Both the position numbers and the translations under genes were made by a program. The notes under the pieces are model-generated. The model searched no databases and was not told where the DNA came from. It saw only the letters and a list, made by a program, of their open reading frames with translations. A stretch of DNA of 64,000 nt from Akanthomyces muscarius (lineage: Eukaryota > Ascomycota > Sordariomycetes > Hypocreales > Cordycipitaceae): assembly GCF_028009165.1 (NCBI RefSeq), contig NC_079245.1, positions 2,604,001 to 2,668,000 of the forward strand, written 5' to 3'. Shown here piece by piece: positions 44,002 to 55,944 of the stretch (its first letter is position 1; every line of letters starts with the position of its first letter).

Positions 44002-47000
44002 ACGGTGATGTTGGTGGACAGCCACTGGTCATACTAGCAGAGAAGTGCAGGGGAATAATAATTCAGGGCCTAGTTTGAGTAGTTTGAAGGATATGCACCA
44101 AGCTATTGCTTCCAACACCCTCTATTCGCCTCATTCCATGTGCTGTCCGTCCATCGTCTTGTCTAACAAGGCGCGACCCTGCACCACAGACATCACATGA
44201 GATAGAAGAGCTTAGTCGCGGCAGAGGCCGTCAGCAAAGCCGGTCTTGAGGAAGAAAAATTACAACTTGCCATGTGCTTCAAATATTGCTTGAGCAGATG
44301 AATTGCCCGAAAAATTATCTGAAACGACATGAAGTCGGGCAGCATCTTGCAAGTCGCGCACGTGCCTAGCGTGTGTCGAGAGGACGTCGAGATCGGCAGC
44401 CAGGCCGAGATGGACCTTGGGAGCGAGCACATGTACGCATCAGACGGACCGGGGACGCTAGCCTGAAGAAAGAGAGCCATGCGGGCTTTTCCCCAGAGGA
44501 TGTGAGAGCCGTCAAGCTGGTGTTGACTATTGCGCATCTCTCAAGACTCGAGACCCTTCAACCTGTCAATGCCACACCCATGCTCCAGCATACCAGATGC
44601 CCATTGATGAACGGTTTGTGCTCGCGAGCGGGCGGCAGTGGGGTCCCTCGTCCCGGTCAGTGTCCCCACCAGGGGCTCCACTCGAGCGGTCCTGAAAAAA
44701 AAAAAAAAAAAAAAAAAAGGGCTTGTCCCTTTTTTTCTTCCTTCTGGCGGCCTTTTTTTTTTGGCGGTGCTCGCTATTCTTGGCTCAACAAATTTCCCAA
44801 CAGAAAATTTGCAGTGGCCAGGACGTGGGGTGAGAAAGCCCCCCAGGGAGGACCGGGGTGGCCTCTCCGCCTGTGGAGGCCCGGGAGGGGAGCCAACACC
44901 TGCTGGAACGGGGGAGAGTGACCGCCCGCCCGTTCGCCCGCCTTTTTACTTGGAAAATGAAATGGCATTTCTGCCAATTGAAAGGGTCCTATTTCACGTC
45001 TACTGGTAGGCCTGAAGAACTTGTCATGAAAATTGTTTCCCCCGATCCAGCGAGCCTCGACGTGTCCACATGCTAGCTGGGGTGCAGTTGGGCAGTCTGT
45101 ACCAGTACGCTGGCGGCCGCAATCATAAAAAACAATTCGCTATTGCACATGCATATGCACAGCTCAGCTACTGACTCTGCTGTTGCTCATCGGCTCCAGG
45201 CAATGACAATGATGCGTGTTTGTTCCTGTGGCTGGACCCTAATAAGCTAGCGCACACCATCAGAGTTGCTTGTTACCGTTAGTGCAGGATGCAGATTGGG
45301 TTGCCAGACCTCGGCCGGCCGCAGCCACACGTGCATCCACAAGATGTGCTTGTTTGGGGGGGATGCCAATTTTATAGTTTACAGATTGCCCATCCCTCGT
45401 TCGTCAGAGATGTTGATAAAGGACTGCCAGCCAGCACGGGCGCCAGCCACGCATTCCGAATGGGTGTGCGATTGTCGGAGGATTCTGTTGCGCATGACTG
45501 AAGCAGGCTGGCTGTCAAGACGGCCGAAAATACTGGTACTGGTAAAACATCAGCCCATCGGCGTGTGTCGAGAGCGCCATGTGGTACGGATCAGATTGCT
45601 CGCTGGTCGCTGGGCGGCGTCTCGGCTTCACATGCAGTGGCGTGCCCCTTTTTTGGCTTCCAACGGAGGCCTGGAGGGAGGCCAACCACTGGTAAAGATT
45701 GCCAGCGCTAGTCAAGCAGATAGGCTGTCTGTTACAGCGACGACTGTGCTGAATTGCGGTGCTGATTGATTGCTATGGACCAGTGGCACATAGCTACTGT
45801 ATCAGCCCTCCTGCTGCTGGTGGCAAGGCCAAGCTTCTGACGACTGAGAGGGCGTTGACGTGACCTGCATGCATGTGAGTCTAGACGACGTCGACCTGAT
45901 AACTAGTCCTGAGGCCGAGAAACACAGGCGGTGCTTTTGTTTGCTGGTGGCTGGCTGTGATGGCGCATCTCGCTGCAACACTGCACGCCGCAACGTCTAG
46001 TCTCGGAAGCGGTTTGGCGGTGTACCCAACGCAGAAGGGAGGTACCTTATTAGACCATCACACCATCCGCATCTCTCTGCATCCGAAGCCTATCACAGAT
46101 GAATCAGCTGCTATCAATCACCACAATGGCTGCTGCTGCAAGCTACCCAACGTTACCTACCTAGGTACCTACCTACCTACCTCTGCCGAGCCGCAGCCAG
46201 CGCCATCTGCAGTGGCGTGTGGCCATACGAGCGGCCCAGGCTTGACATCCGTCCGCCCCAACTCTAACCACGACAGCCTTACTATTATCCATCCCCCCAT
46301 CCTCATGCTCCATAAGTCAAGTACCACTTGGCACTGATGAGAAGCAGCTGTCCCTGCCTGCATCAAGTTCCGATTTTTCCCTACCGCCAGTCTGTTCCCT
46401 CTCCACACCCCGTTGGCGCTGGAAGACCGACTTGATTCCTCCCCTGACTCTGGCTCGGTCCACTTCGGTCACTCCTTGGATCAGAAAATTTCTGCTGACC
46501 ATTGCCTGCTGGATAATTGTGAGATTGCTACAATTTGGCTTCTTTTTGTAACGTGATTTTGCTTTCTGATCGTTTGCTGGCTCTGTTGCGCCGTAAATAA
46601 ATTTTACCTGATTATCAAGGCACCACCCTTTTGGGCACACACCCCCTGTACCTTTTTTTTTCTTCCTAAAGCTACCCCACGGACCCTGTAACTGGACCCC
46701 AACAAACCTGTGGCTCAGGTACACTTTTTTTTTTGTAACAGAACAAGACACCCAAGCACCAAGCAACCAGCGGGCCTTCCAAGTCTCAATTCAGGTCAAT
46801 ACTGGCATTTTAAAACAGGAGAGAGAAAAAGTCTCCCCACACGCACGGGTCGATCGAAGGCAAAAAGGGTCAGCTAGACCTGTTTTCTTCTACCCTCAAG
46901 CTAAAAGCTCGGATAATATCCTCCCCTGCCAGATCGCCCTCCTCTTACACACCCCCCACCCTCTCCTCTCTCTCACTCATATACCTACCCGTCTCTCCTC

Positions 47001-47099
47001 CACCTGCTCTTCTCTTCTGCACATACGCTTCCTTTGATTCTTGGACCGCTCTTCCTCTCGGCACCAATTGTCGAATCACCCCTAGAACCCATCTTCACC
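44002..47099. other. 3.1 kb gene-poor region and desaturase leader
   Basis: No supported gene. It contains an A24 tract (44695-44718) followed by GGGCTTGTCCC and a T run, a GC-rich low-complexity block (44830-44945), and a TACC tandem patch (46153-46188). From about 46900 the + strand becomes strongly pyrimidine-rich, the probable 5' leader of the highly expressed-looking desaturase gene. Confidence 0.5.
46153..46188. repeat. TACC-tandem promoter patch
   Basis: Repeated TACC units including an internal CCTAGGTACC palindrome. Similar GTAC/TACC-rich patches occur near 3025-3120 and 26348-26422, always in intergenic DNA. Confidence 0.7.
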
Positions 47100-48587
47100 A
47101 TGGCTGTCTCTACTGCCGTTGCCGGCGGCCCCAAGCCATCCCGCCGCAACATCATCGCAGAGTCCTCTGCTGAGTCCTCGGCCGCCGTTTCGCCTGCTGA
47201 CTCGCCTCGCCCGTCCCCCTCGTCCACCTCGCTCTCCTCCCTCTCCGAGATGGACATTGAGCCCAAGCCCGCCTCCTACGGCAAGCTCATCGACACCTAC
47301 GGCAACGAGTTCTCCCCTCCCGACTACACCATCAAGGACATTCGCGACGCCATCCCCAAGCACTGCTTCGAGCGCTCCGCCCTCAAGGGTTACCTGTACA
47401 TCCTCCGCGACATTGTCTACCTATCCACCACTTTTGCCATCTTCTACAACTTCAACACCCCCGAGTATGTTTCCAACGTCTACGTCCGCGGTGCCCTCTG
47501 GGGTGTCTACACCTTCCTCCAGGGCCTTTTCGGCACCGGTCTCTGGGTCATTGCCCACGAGTGCGGCCACGGCGCCTTTTCCGACTCGCGCCTCGTCAAC
47601 GACATCACCGGCTGGGTCCTCCACTCTTCCCTGCTCGTCCCCTACTTTTCCTGGCAAATCTCCCACAGCAAGCACCACAAGGCCACCGGCAACATGGAGC
47701 GCGACATGGTCTTTGTCCCCCGCACCCGCGACGAACAGGCCTCCCGCCTCGGCAAGCTGGTCCACGAGCTGTCTGAGCTCGCCGAGGACGCTCCCGCTTT
47801 CACTCTGACCATGCTCATTGCCCAGCAGCTCATCGGCTGGCCTAACTACCTCCTGACTAACGTCACTGGCCACAACTACCACGAGAAGCAGCGCGAGGGC
47901 CGCGGCAAGGGCAAGCACAACGGTACCGGCGGCGGTGTCAACCACTTTGACCCTCGCAGCCCTCTCTACGAGGCCAAGGACGCCAAGCTCATTGCTCTCT
48001 CTGACCTTGGCCTGATTCTCGCCGGCTCTGCCCTCTACTTCCTCGGCAACAAGTTTGGCTGGTCCAACCTGGCCGTCTGGTACTTTGTTCCCTACCTCTG
48101 GGTCAACCACTGGCTCGGTAAGCTCTCTCGACACCAATTGCACATTCAGCATGAATTCCCGCTAACTTTTTCTTCAGTGGCCATTACCTTCCTCCAGCAC
48201 ACAGACCCTACCCTTCCTCACTACCACACCGAGGAGTGGAACTTTGTCCGAGGCGCCGCCGCCACTATTGATCGCGAGTGCGGCTTCATCGGCCGTCACC
48301 TCCTCCACGGCATCGTCGAGACGCACGTTCTCCACCACTACGTTTCCAGCATTCCCTTCTACAACGCCGACGAGGCCTCCGACGCCATCCGTCCCGTCAT
48401 GGGCAAGCACTACCGCTCTGACACTGAGGGCGGCTTCTTTGGCTTCATCGCCGCCATGTACAAGAGCGCCCGTATGTGCCAGTGGGTTGAGCCCTCGGCC
48501 GAGGCCACCGGCCAGGGTAAGCACATTCTGTTCTTCCGCAACAAGAACGGTCTCGGCACCAAGCCCGCCAAGATTGCTGCCCAGTAA
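47100..48587 (+). CDS. Microsomal delta-12 (oleate) fatty acid desaturase, FAD2-type
   Basis: Exons 47100-48117 and 48178-48587 give 475 aa. It should convert oleoyl to linoleoyl chains in ER membrane lipids, using cytochrome b5 and a di-iron centre. The three histidine boxes are present: HECGHGAFSD, HSKHHKATGNMERDMVF and HVLHHYVSSIPFYNADEA. Hydrophobic segments lie between the boxes (YILRDIVYLSTTFAIFYNF, ALSDLGLILAGSALYFLGN, WYFVPYLWVNHWLVAITFLQH). The N-terminal about 55 residues are Ser/Ala/Pro-rich. The start MAVSTAVAGG sits in a good CACCATGG context, better than the in-frame Met at 47034. A delta-15/omega-3 activity cannot be ruled out from sequence. Codon use is strongly C-ending, which suggests high expression. 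Confidence 0.92.
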   Translation: MAVSTAVAGGPKPSRRNIIAESSAESSAAVSPADSPRPSPSSTSLSSLSEMDIEPKPASYGKLIDTYGNEFSPPDYTIKDIRDAIPKHCFERSALKGYLYILRDIVYLSTTFAIFYNFNTPEYVSNVYVRGALWGVYTFLQGLFGTGLWVIAHECGHGAFSDSRLVNDITGWVLHSSLLVPYFSWQISHSKHHKATGNMERDMVFVPRTRDEQASRLGKLVHELSELAEDAPAFTLTMLIAQQLIGWPNYLLTNVTGHNYHEKQREGRGKGKHNGTGGGVNHFDPRSPLYEAKDAKLIALSDLGLILAGSALYFLGNKFGWSNLAVWYFVPYLWVNHWLGKLSRHQLHIQHEFPLTFSSVAITFLQHTDPTLPHYHTEEWNFVRGAAATIDRECGFIGRHLLHGIVETHVLHHYVSSIPFYNADEASDAIRPVMGKHYRSDTEGGFFGFIAAMYKSARMCQWVEPSAEATGQGKHILFFRNKNGLGTKPAKIAAQ

Positions 48588-50444
48588 TTAAAAGAATGCG
48601 TCTGAATGAGTGTGTTTCCGGAGTTGACTGGGGGTTCCCTTTTGTGTTTTTCCATTGCCTTTGCATGTAATTAGCCTCGAAAAATGACTTGTACCGAGAT
48701 TTGCAGCGAACTTGCGCGATTATACAAGTTTTTTACACTTTGATAGAATAGACTCGCTAAAATGATAGATTGCGATCTTTTTACTACCGTTGTTCCTGAA
48801 ACGTAACTTCACTACTGTTTTGGTCTAAATGGACATGTGCGTAGTGGTAGCAAACGCCATCCCGGAAGCTGGAGTGGCAGTTGTGGACATGAGCTACGGT
48901 AGAGATTGATCGAGACGTGCGCATGACATTCACCTTGGTTACTATGCCGATGAGTGCTCGACGAAAGCAGAGGGAAGGACGCTTGCCAACAGTAACTGAC
49001 TACACTACATTTATAAACTGTATGAGTGGCTGTCGAGTAGACGAGCAGTGTGCGGTCCTGATCAAATAAAGCACTACAATCTAGATATTATTTATAAATA
49101 TACGGAAGCGAGAATACTGAGGAGAGTAAGAAGGGAAAGAGAAGCAGCGGAGTAGGAAAAATTTGAACAATAGGAAGCTCAAGAACAGCAGAAATAGTAA
49201 AGTCCTAGTAGGCATCTAGCCGTGGTCGCCGTGACCGTCAAGATGAGAAGGGGGAGCTGGCCGACGATGAGCAAGCAGAGGTGCCTGGGACGACCTCGTG
49301 AGAGTCTTTTCGTAGCTTTGCGTACTTACTTGAAAGAAAAAACACCAGGAACTCACAGCACCCAGCGCCCCGCGGCCTACCTGGTTGGTGTCCTGGCAAT
49401 GCCAGGACCGGTGAAAGTAGACCGATTGATAAGGCAAAGGAAAACAGACGGCGACTGAAAATAGGTTTCCAAGCTCGCCAGCTGCCAGCTGTCTGCAAAC
49501 GCGTTCATCCCGGAAAAAGAGACAAACGAACGCGGGAGCATCTTGTCAACTTTTTGTCCCCCTCGCTATCTTTCACTTGCACCGTTACTTGACCCTCCGG
49601 CCAGCCTCAACGATTTGACTCGAAACACGTACTCCCTTGACTGCATAAGGCTTACACATATCACTAGAGGCTGTTACTGCGCCCAGCGAGAATAAGATGT
49701 CCCGACAGCGCCGCTCCGCGACCCTGGGGGCAGCGACAGTCAGTATCATTCCCCAATGCTTCTGGATTCCTTGGACGCAACAGCAGTCCAGCGACGGTAT
49801 TAAAACTTTAAAAAGGACGTCATGATAGCGCGAGTTGATAGCCGAAAGAGGCGGTGCAGAGCAGCGTTCTCGACGATGGCCAAGGCAGTGAACAGGAGAG
49901 CCTAAAGTAGGAAGCGACGTATCACGGCCAAGATCATACGTCATACAGGCTTTACCAATTAAATCTGAGTTGATCGCTGCAGTGATCATTTGCACTGTTG
50001 TGTCTTGCGTCTCTATCACGGTAAAGATCCGTCGCCCGAGAGCAATACACTCACGACAAAAACAACAGAATGGGCAGATTGAGATGATACAATACTGATT
50101 TTCCAGTGTGAACTACTTGCCGCGACTTGACGAATTAATTTTCAAGATGAGTAGAACGTGAGTGTGGTGAGGACTTTGGAATCTTTTCGATTTTGTTGGT
50201 CAGCCTCGTCACCGCGCTCGCGACTCAACCTCAACATCCGCCAAAATGAGGCAGATACAATTTCGAACACAGAAATAAACAGATTTTCGCGTCAAATTCC
50301 CGCAATCATTTAAAATGAGACAAATGTATTCTGACTTGGCTATGTACAAGAATCTGTGACGGGCCACAATAAGTTGGAGATCCTGACAGGTTGAATAGGT
50401 ACAAAGAATTGAAGAAAAATCGTAGAAATGCCCGGACAAAAAAG
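48588..50444. other. 1.9 kb intergenic region
   Basis: The first 200 bases are probably the desaturase 3'UTR. A minus-strand frame of 144 codons at 49585-50019 matches nothing I know, and its composition is not convincing, so it is not called. The rest is AT-rich with no clear element. Confidence 0.5.
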
Positions 50445-51339
50445 CTAGTTGTGGAATTGAACGTCCAGGTGGCCACCGTTCTCAAAGCCACCGCAGCCTC
50501 CGGAAGGGTTGTTGCTAGATGTATTGTTAGTCTTTATGTTGGTGTTTCTGCAGCGAGGAAGCACGTACTCGTAGTATCCAATGTGGGGGTTTCCGGGCTG
50601 GGAACCAGCTTCGCAGTTCTGGAGGTAGTACTCGCCCGAGGCACCGCAGCGGTTGCCGTTGTGGCACTTGAAGACGCACTTGTCCATGTTGGCGTGGCAG
50701 CCGCCCGAGGTCTGAATCTCCATGCGGTTGCCGCCCATGTTGGGCTCGCGGGAGACGTCGACGGTGGCGTAGGGGCCGGTGGAGAACTCGCCCCAGGTGT
50801 TGAAGACCTGGCCGTCCTTGAGGATGGTGATGCGGTGGTTCAGCGCGGCAAAGGCGCCGGCAATGTTCTGCGCAAACGAGATGGTGACGGTGTCGCCGGG
50901 GTTGGGCAGCGACCAGGTGATGTACGGCTGGCGGACGTTGACGAAGCTCGAGACGTAGTCGGTCTGGAGCCAGACGACGACGATGATGGAGGCGGCTCCG
51001 CCCTCGGTCGCGCTGTTCCTGTACGTCGCCGTCGTCTTGCCGTTGTTGCCGACCCAGATGGCGCCGTTGTCGTGGTTCTCGTTCTTGCCCATGGAGCCGA
51101 AGCCAATGTTGGACATGTGCTGGCAGTCCTCGCGCGAGAGACCCCAGACGGGGTTGTTGCAGTTGAGGCTGCGCTTCTCAACGGCAGAGACGGCGTTTTC
51201 GCTGCATTGTGTTAGTAGATGCATTACTGGATCGGCCAGGGTCGTGTAAGACTTGCCTTCCGAAAGGAGCAGAGGGAATGGCGACGGCAGCGCCAAGAAG
51301 AGCCGCAACAGCAGCGATAATAGAAGTTTTGAAGAACAT
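50445..51339 (-). CDS. Small secreted Cys-containing protein, effector-5-like
   Basis: Exons 51257-51339, 50569-51201 and 50445-50514 give 261 aa. The start MFFKTSIIAAVAALLGAAVAIPSA is a clear signal peptide, followed by a Kex2-like VEKR at about residues 34-38. The mature part begins SLNCNNPVWGLSREDCQHM and contains NENHDNGAIWVGNNG, VTISFAQNIAGAFAALNH, FNTWGEFSTGPYATVDVSRE and C-terminal GGCGGFENGGHLDV. I recall this as a family of secreted ascomycete proteins annotated as effector 5; no activity is assigned. Intron 1 appears to be GC-AG (GCAAGT donor, CTAACACAATGCAG acceptor), and only that junction removes an unrelated insertion. Intron 2 is 54 nt, in frame and open, so a longer product is possible. 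Confidence 0.78.
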
Positions 51340-51466
51340 TTTGTATTAATGAAGGTCGAGAAAGTTATCAAAGTAAGGATTGTGAGGGCAGATGCCAAAG
51401 GAGAGTGGACAGTATGGAAGTGCTTGCTTCTTGTTTCAAAACCATCCTGGAGGGACAAACGCGTCT

Positions 51467-51475
51467 CCTTTTATA
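51467..51475 (-). promoter_or_regulatory. TATA box of the secreted-protein gene
   Basis: TATAAAAGG on the minus strand, about 128 nt upstream of ATG 51339. Confidence 0.55.
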
Positions 51476-52614
51476 ACAATCCAGACTTGCAGCTAGTTTA
51501 GATTGGTTTGTAAACCAAGTACATGAAATGGCGGCCAAGGTCATTCACGATTCGGTCCATTTAGCAATCCTGCAGGAGAACGCGCCGTCATCCACCGCAC
51601 GGAGAGGCAACAAGTGCGCGGCACGCGAGCAAAGCGCTCGCCGTCAACAGGTAAGCTGAGCCCTGTTCCTGACGGCGCGACCGGGCCATGTCCGTTCCTG
51701 CACAAGTGCTCTCGCGAAGAAAGGGAAAAAATTCTAGACCCGTTGATAATGTGCCCTATCATTGTCTGCGCAGGCGACAACAGCCTCTATGGCCCGCCTC
51801 GCTAGCCAAAAGTTTAGTGCTGATGACGGGGAGCCTATTTCTTTGAAGGATCGGTGATGCTGAAAGCGGACTGTCAGCCTAAGGAATAATGGATCTCAAA
51901 TCCATCAGTTAATTTTAATCACGCGCAACCTCTCTTTTCATTCGTCGAAGCGGCATTTAGAGCTGCAGGCACAATCCTGATAGCGAAAAACTAGATGTTG
52001 GTCTAGAGGCCGGAAGGCATATTAGCGTCTTGGTGGTGAGCATGGTGATTCATGCTAGCATTTGCTACAAAGAACAACGCTGAACAATGTATTTGCAATG
52101 TATTCTTGAATGGACTGAATTTCAAAACTTTTCATAAATGCCTTTGGATAAAAAAACGTGATCGAGTTTACACAGATTCAGTGATTCTTGAGCATTTTGG
52201 TGGTCTTGGCCGGTTTCTGATCCATCGCGCCACTGTCAATCCGCCACGTGCGGTACCTGCATCACAAGCGGCCCTGAGTGGACAGATCCCGAAAGTCTCT
52301 TTACAAAGGAGGAAGTACCCTTCAGGGGTTGATTCCTAAATGGTGCAGCTAGCGGCTCGGTAGTTGCCCCAAAAAAAGTCTGCTGCCGAACCATAATGCA
52401 GCGATGTTCCACTCTACCACGCTTGCCTGATCAAGCTCCATGCAGGAGAAATCCTGGCAAGACCTCAGCTTCAGAGAGTCATGTACTTCGAAGTGAAAAT
52501 ATTGATCAGAGTGTCCCCGAAAATGCCTTCTTGACGCCCAACGACTCCTTCGCCAAGCTGTTCTCGGTGGCAAGGATCCGAGCCTGCTCCTAGACCTGCT
52601 CAAATGACCATCCT
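51476..52614. other. 1.1 kb intergenic region
   Basis: Upstream DNA of the secreted-protein gene and 3' flank of the PLP-rhodanese gene. Open frames are short and unrecognised. Confidence 0.5.
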
Positions 52615-54617
52615 CTACACTCTGACTGCAGCCTGCTGCAAATTCCTGAGCTCGGATGACGGATTCGAAGCGGGTACCTCAACAGAGGCAGCTGGTGGTC
52701 GCTGGGCTTCGCATAGCTGAAGCCACGAGGTCTGCTGTTCAGGCGCGGTCTTACTGCAGGTCTGAGGAGTCGAGAGCATCGTCACGAGGCCGTCGAGGCC
52801 TGCACGAAGGCTGTTCGCCTCGTAGCCTTTAGCACGCATGACACTAGCGGCGACGCGTGCGCTGTCTCCATCGTAGCAGACGACGAGTGTATCTTTGCCC
52901 TTGAGGCCGGCCAACTCCCCGCTCAGCGAAGCAAATTCCTTCTCCAGCTGGGTCCAGAGCTGGCTCAGAGTCGAAGGATCAAAGAATGGGCTTGTAGTGC
53001 CCGGATGTGTAAGGGGTATATTGAAGGAACCAGGAAGCTTGCCCTTTTCGAAATCCGCGGGCTGTCGCAGGTCCAGAATGGCTGCGTTATCTCTCGGGTG
53101 CAGGGCAGCACTGAGCTTCGGAATTTCACACGTGCACGTCTCCTGCGCGCGGCGCATGAGCTCGTCCATCTGCCCCTCGTTGACGTGAAAGTAGCCTTGC
53201 AGAGCCTTGGACGCCTCCCACTCCCACTTCTCATCATATCTGTACAGGTCGACCTTGAGGAGTTCCTGACAATACTGTTAGGCGAGGCAAACTCAGGCAG
53301 CGCTGCAGGGGATGAACGGGCACTCACTTCATTCTTCACTGGCGGAAAGCACGCATCGTCAAGCTTGTCAAAGTATTCGCTGACGTACTGGTAAGGCAAG
53401 TCGCAGCAGAGGAACACGCAGTTGACAAGACCATCGGGGCCAGCGAGCTTGCTGAGGTTGCCCTCGGCCTTTTGCCTCTCGATGTACTGGTACAGACCTT
53501 TCAAGTTGAAGCCGGAGGAGGGGCCGCAGACGAGACCCTGGCGACACAGCTCCAAAGATAGACGATATGACTCATACGAGCCAACTTCTTCAACCTGATC
53601 CACAGATGACTTCCAAGGAAATGTGACGGGGCTGAGAAGCGCGAACGATCTTGGTCCAGGAACTCTGTCGCCTGCAGCGGTGCAAACTCTTGATCACGTT
53701 AGAGATTGCGGATTTTTGAACAAAGTTTGCGCACTTACCCGAGTCTGAAGACGCTTGGCTTTGCACCTTTAAAGTATGTTCCTAGTCCAGTCATGGTTCC
53801 TACTTTAATGTTAGCCACAAATCGGCTATAAGTGGTTCTTGGCGCCAGCATGCCAGATGTGCCCATGCCTGCGCAGATAAGGTTGATCTCAGGCAGTTGT
53901 TTAAGAATCTGCGGTCCAGTCCAGCGGACGTGCGATTTCCAGTTCTACACAATTAGTGCGTGTGACCCCAGATGTGGTATTTATTTACTCACGTTATCAT
54001 TTTCGTATTGATTGGGGTTAATCGTGTCACTAGTCTCGTTGCCGAGACGTTGAGCAGCGCGGATGCCGCCACGCTCATCTAGCGGCTCCGGCTGAGAGGG
54101 ACCACCAAAGAGGGTACTTGACCATGTCAGTGTATGGCTTTCGCATTATATAGGGGTACGTACATATTGATACCGAAAAGCTGCATGAGCCGAATCTTCG
54201 CAATGCTGGTCTTGTTGCTCAAGAAGGCTCTGACGTCGTCCAGGCCGTAGACGGCGCGACCAACCAGCGACATGGACAGGACTGTCGAGCCGGAGCTGTA
54301 TTCGACAATGGTCTTTGTGGCATCGGGCTGAACACTCTTCTCGAGTAGATTCAAAGCTGTCCTCGTAAGTATACGTTGAGCCAGCAAGAATTGAGAAACA
54401 TACCTGGCATGCACTTGACATTGTTCGCAGGATGCATAGACATCATCTTGGCGAAAATGCGGATGCCATCGCCATGGTAGGGATTCAGCGAGGCGGGCAC
54501 CTCAACGAGGGGCAGAGGAGGGGCTGTGTCAGGGTCAAAGTAATCTTTGATGGACTCTGGTCCCTTGTAGACGTTGAGGACATTTGTCTCCTTCGACGTC
54601 TTTGCTTGCGCCGCCAT
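52615..54617 (-). CDS. Cysteine-synthase-like PLP enzyme fused to a C-terminal rhodanese domain
   Basis: Seven exons (54404-54617, 54164-54356, 53993-54116, 53854-53944, 53739-53799, 53328-53688, 52615-53265) give 564 aa. The N-terminal about 400 residues are a fold-type II PLP enzyme. MMSMHPANNVKCMPAL carries the likely PLP lysine, EYSSGSTVLSM the substrate-side loop and AGMGTSGTMTGLGTYF the phosphate-binding glycines. The C-terminal domain is rhodanese-like (AAILDLRQPADFEKGKLPGSFNIPL) with a catalytic-type Cys in LVVCYDGDSARVAASVM. Fusing sulfur-amino-acid and sulfur-transfer domains suggests work on persulfide or a Cys-derived product, but the substrate is not known. The fourth intron (53800-53853) appears to be GC-AG; removing it restores the family motif. 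It is divergent from the MFS gene. Confidence 0.85.
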
Positions 54618-55944
54618 GACTGTCAGACTTGTTGCCGTACCTTGGCTACTTTCTAGTACAATTCTTAGCGAGAGCGCAAAACCGACACTTGTGTAGCTTA
54701 AAGCTTTTACGCAAGAGCTAGTCTGATGAGGTATTTATACGGGCGTTTCGTCAAACAGCCAACGCATCGCAGTGTGGCCAAGGACACGCTTACGAGCTCC
54801 GGCACTTGCCACACTGTCCATCAATTATGGAATCTCCATGCGGCCCTACAGGATTGTTTGTGCGTGCGACACACCGCAGCCAGTCCCAAAGAGGCATGTC
54901 AAATGCTCGTCCTTGTGCGCTTTTCAGCGGGTAAACGGTATGCATATCTTTTAAGCTGGACGACTCCCGGACTCGGGCAAACACTTGCTGTGGGACGAGT
55001 CCGCACTTGTTACCTCCCAAGGTTACGACGAACCTGAGCAATGGACACCAGAATTCGTGGGCGACACGAATCCATGACTAAACTGATGCCATCCGGGTTG
55101 CATAGAATATTACCTGCATGCAATTTTCGCGATGCGAGAGGCGAGCTTCCTGTTTGGCAGGGGGGCTGTCGTGAAGCGTCACGACCTTGATGGGCTGTAA
55201 CGTTGAGAGGACCCGCCAGTGTCGCACTGTCGAATGCCGAAGGGATCGGCGGATCAGATTACTGGGTGCGGCTGAATTGTGCTAAGTACTCTAAGGTTAA
55301 AAAGTAACATTGCTGTGTAGCGCCATTTTAGCAACTCAATCCTGCTCAAAGGAGCGCTGCGATCGGCGCTTGCGCAAGGGGCCTCTTCAATTTCGTACCG
55401 AGAGGCGGCAGGGGCTGGGGGAAAGACGGCCCCCAGCTGTTTTTCTTGTCAAAAGACAGAAAACATGAGAAAACTTGGCAGATCAGAAAGAGGAAGCAGA
55501 AAAGGTAAGTAGAGAACTTTCCCCAACTTGAACCCAGAGGCTCGTATGTTTTACTTGCTGCCAAGCGGTGTTTTATTTCATCGACCCATGTACGGATCTC
55601 TTCCTTGCTTGTTTATGCCTACATTCCCACATTAATGGCCATCGCACAGGCCGATTTTGTTGTTTCCAATCTAAGCAGACCGCAGCGGTTGCTATACCCA
55701 CCTGACCTCGAGGGGTCTCGGTAACTGGGATCGACTTGAAGGGAGTGCCGTTTATTATTAGGCGTAACTGAGGTGGCACATCCGACCCACGAGCCTGGTT
55801 TCCATTTTCCCGGACCTTTCTTATCTGATCTGGGTCTCCCACAAACAAAAGATTATTCACGTTAAATGCTCGCAATCAGGACTTGGTCCAATTGACACAC
55901 GAACTACCGGAAACAGCCCAGACACACCATACAGAGTCGGTACG
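54618..55944. other. 1.3 kb divergent region between PLP-rhodanese and MFS genes
   Basis: The shared upstream region of two divergently transcribed genes. Only short, unrecognised frames occur. No TATA box was obvious on either side. Confidence 0.5.

Noticed and set aside
44373..44921. 182-codon + strand frame spanning a poly-A tract
   Set aside because: Lys run is the translated A24 tract and the rest is low complexity.
45266..45769. 167-codon + strand frame
   Set aside because: Mixed composition with no recognised motif, overlapped by another open frame; likely chance.
49585..50019. 144-codon minus-strand frame
   Set aside because: No family recognised, no promoter or splice support; may be chance.
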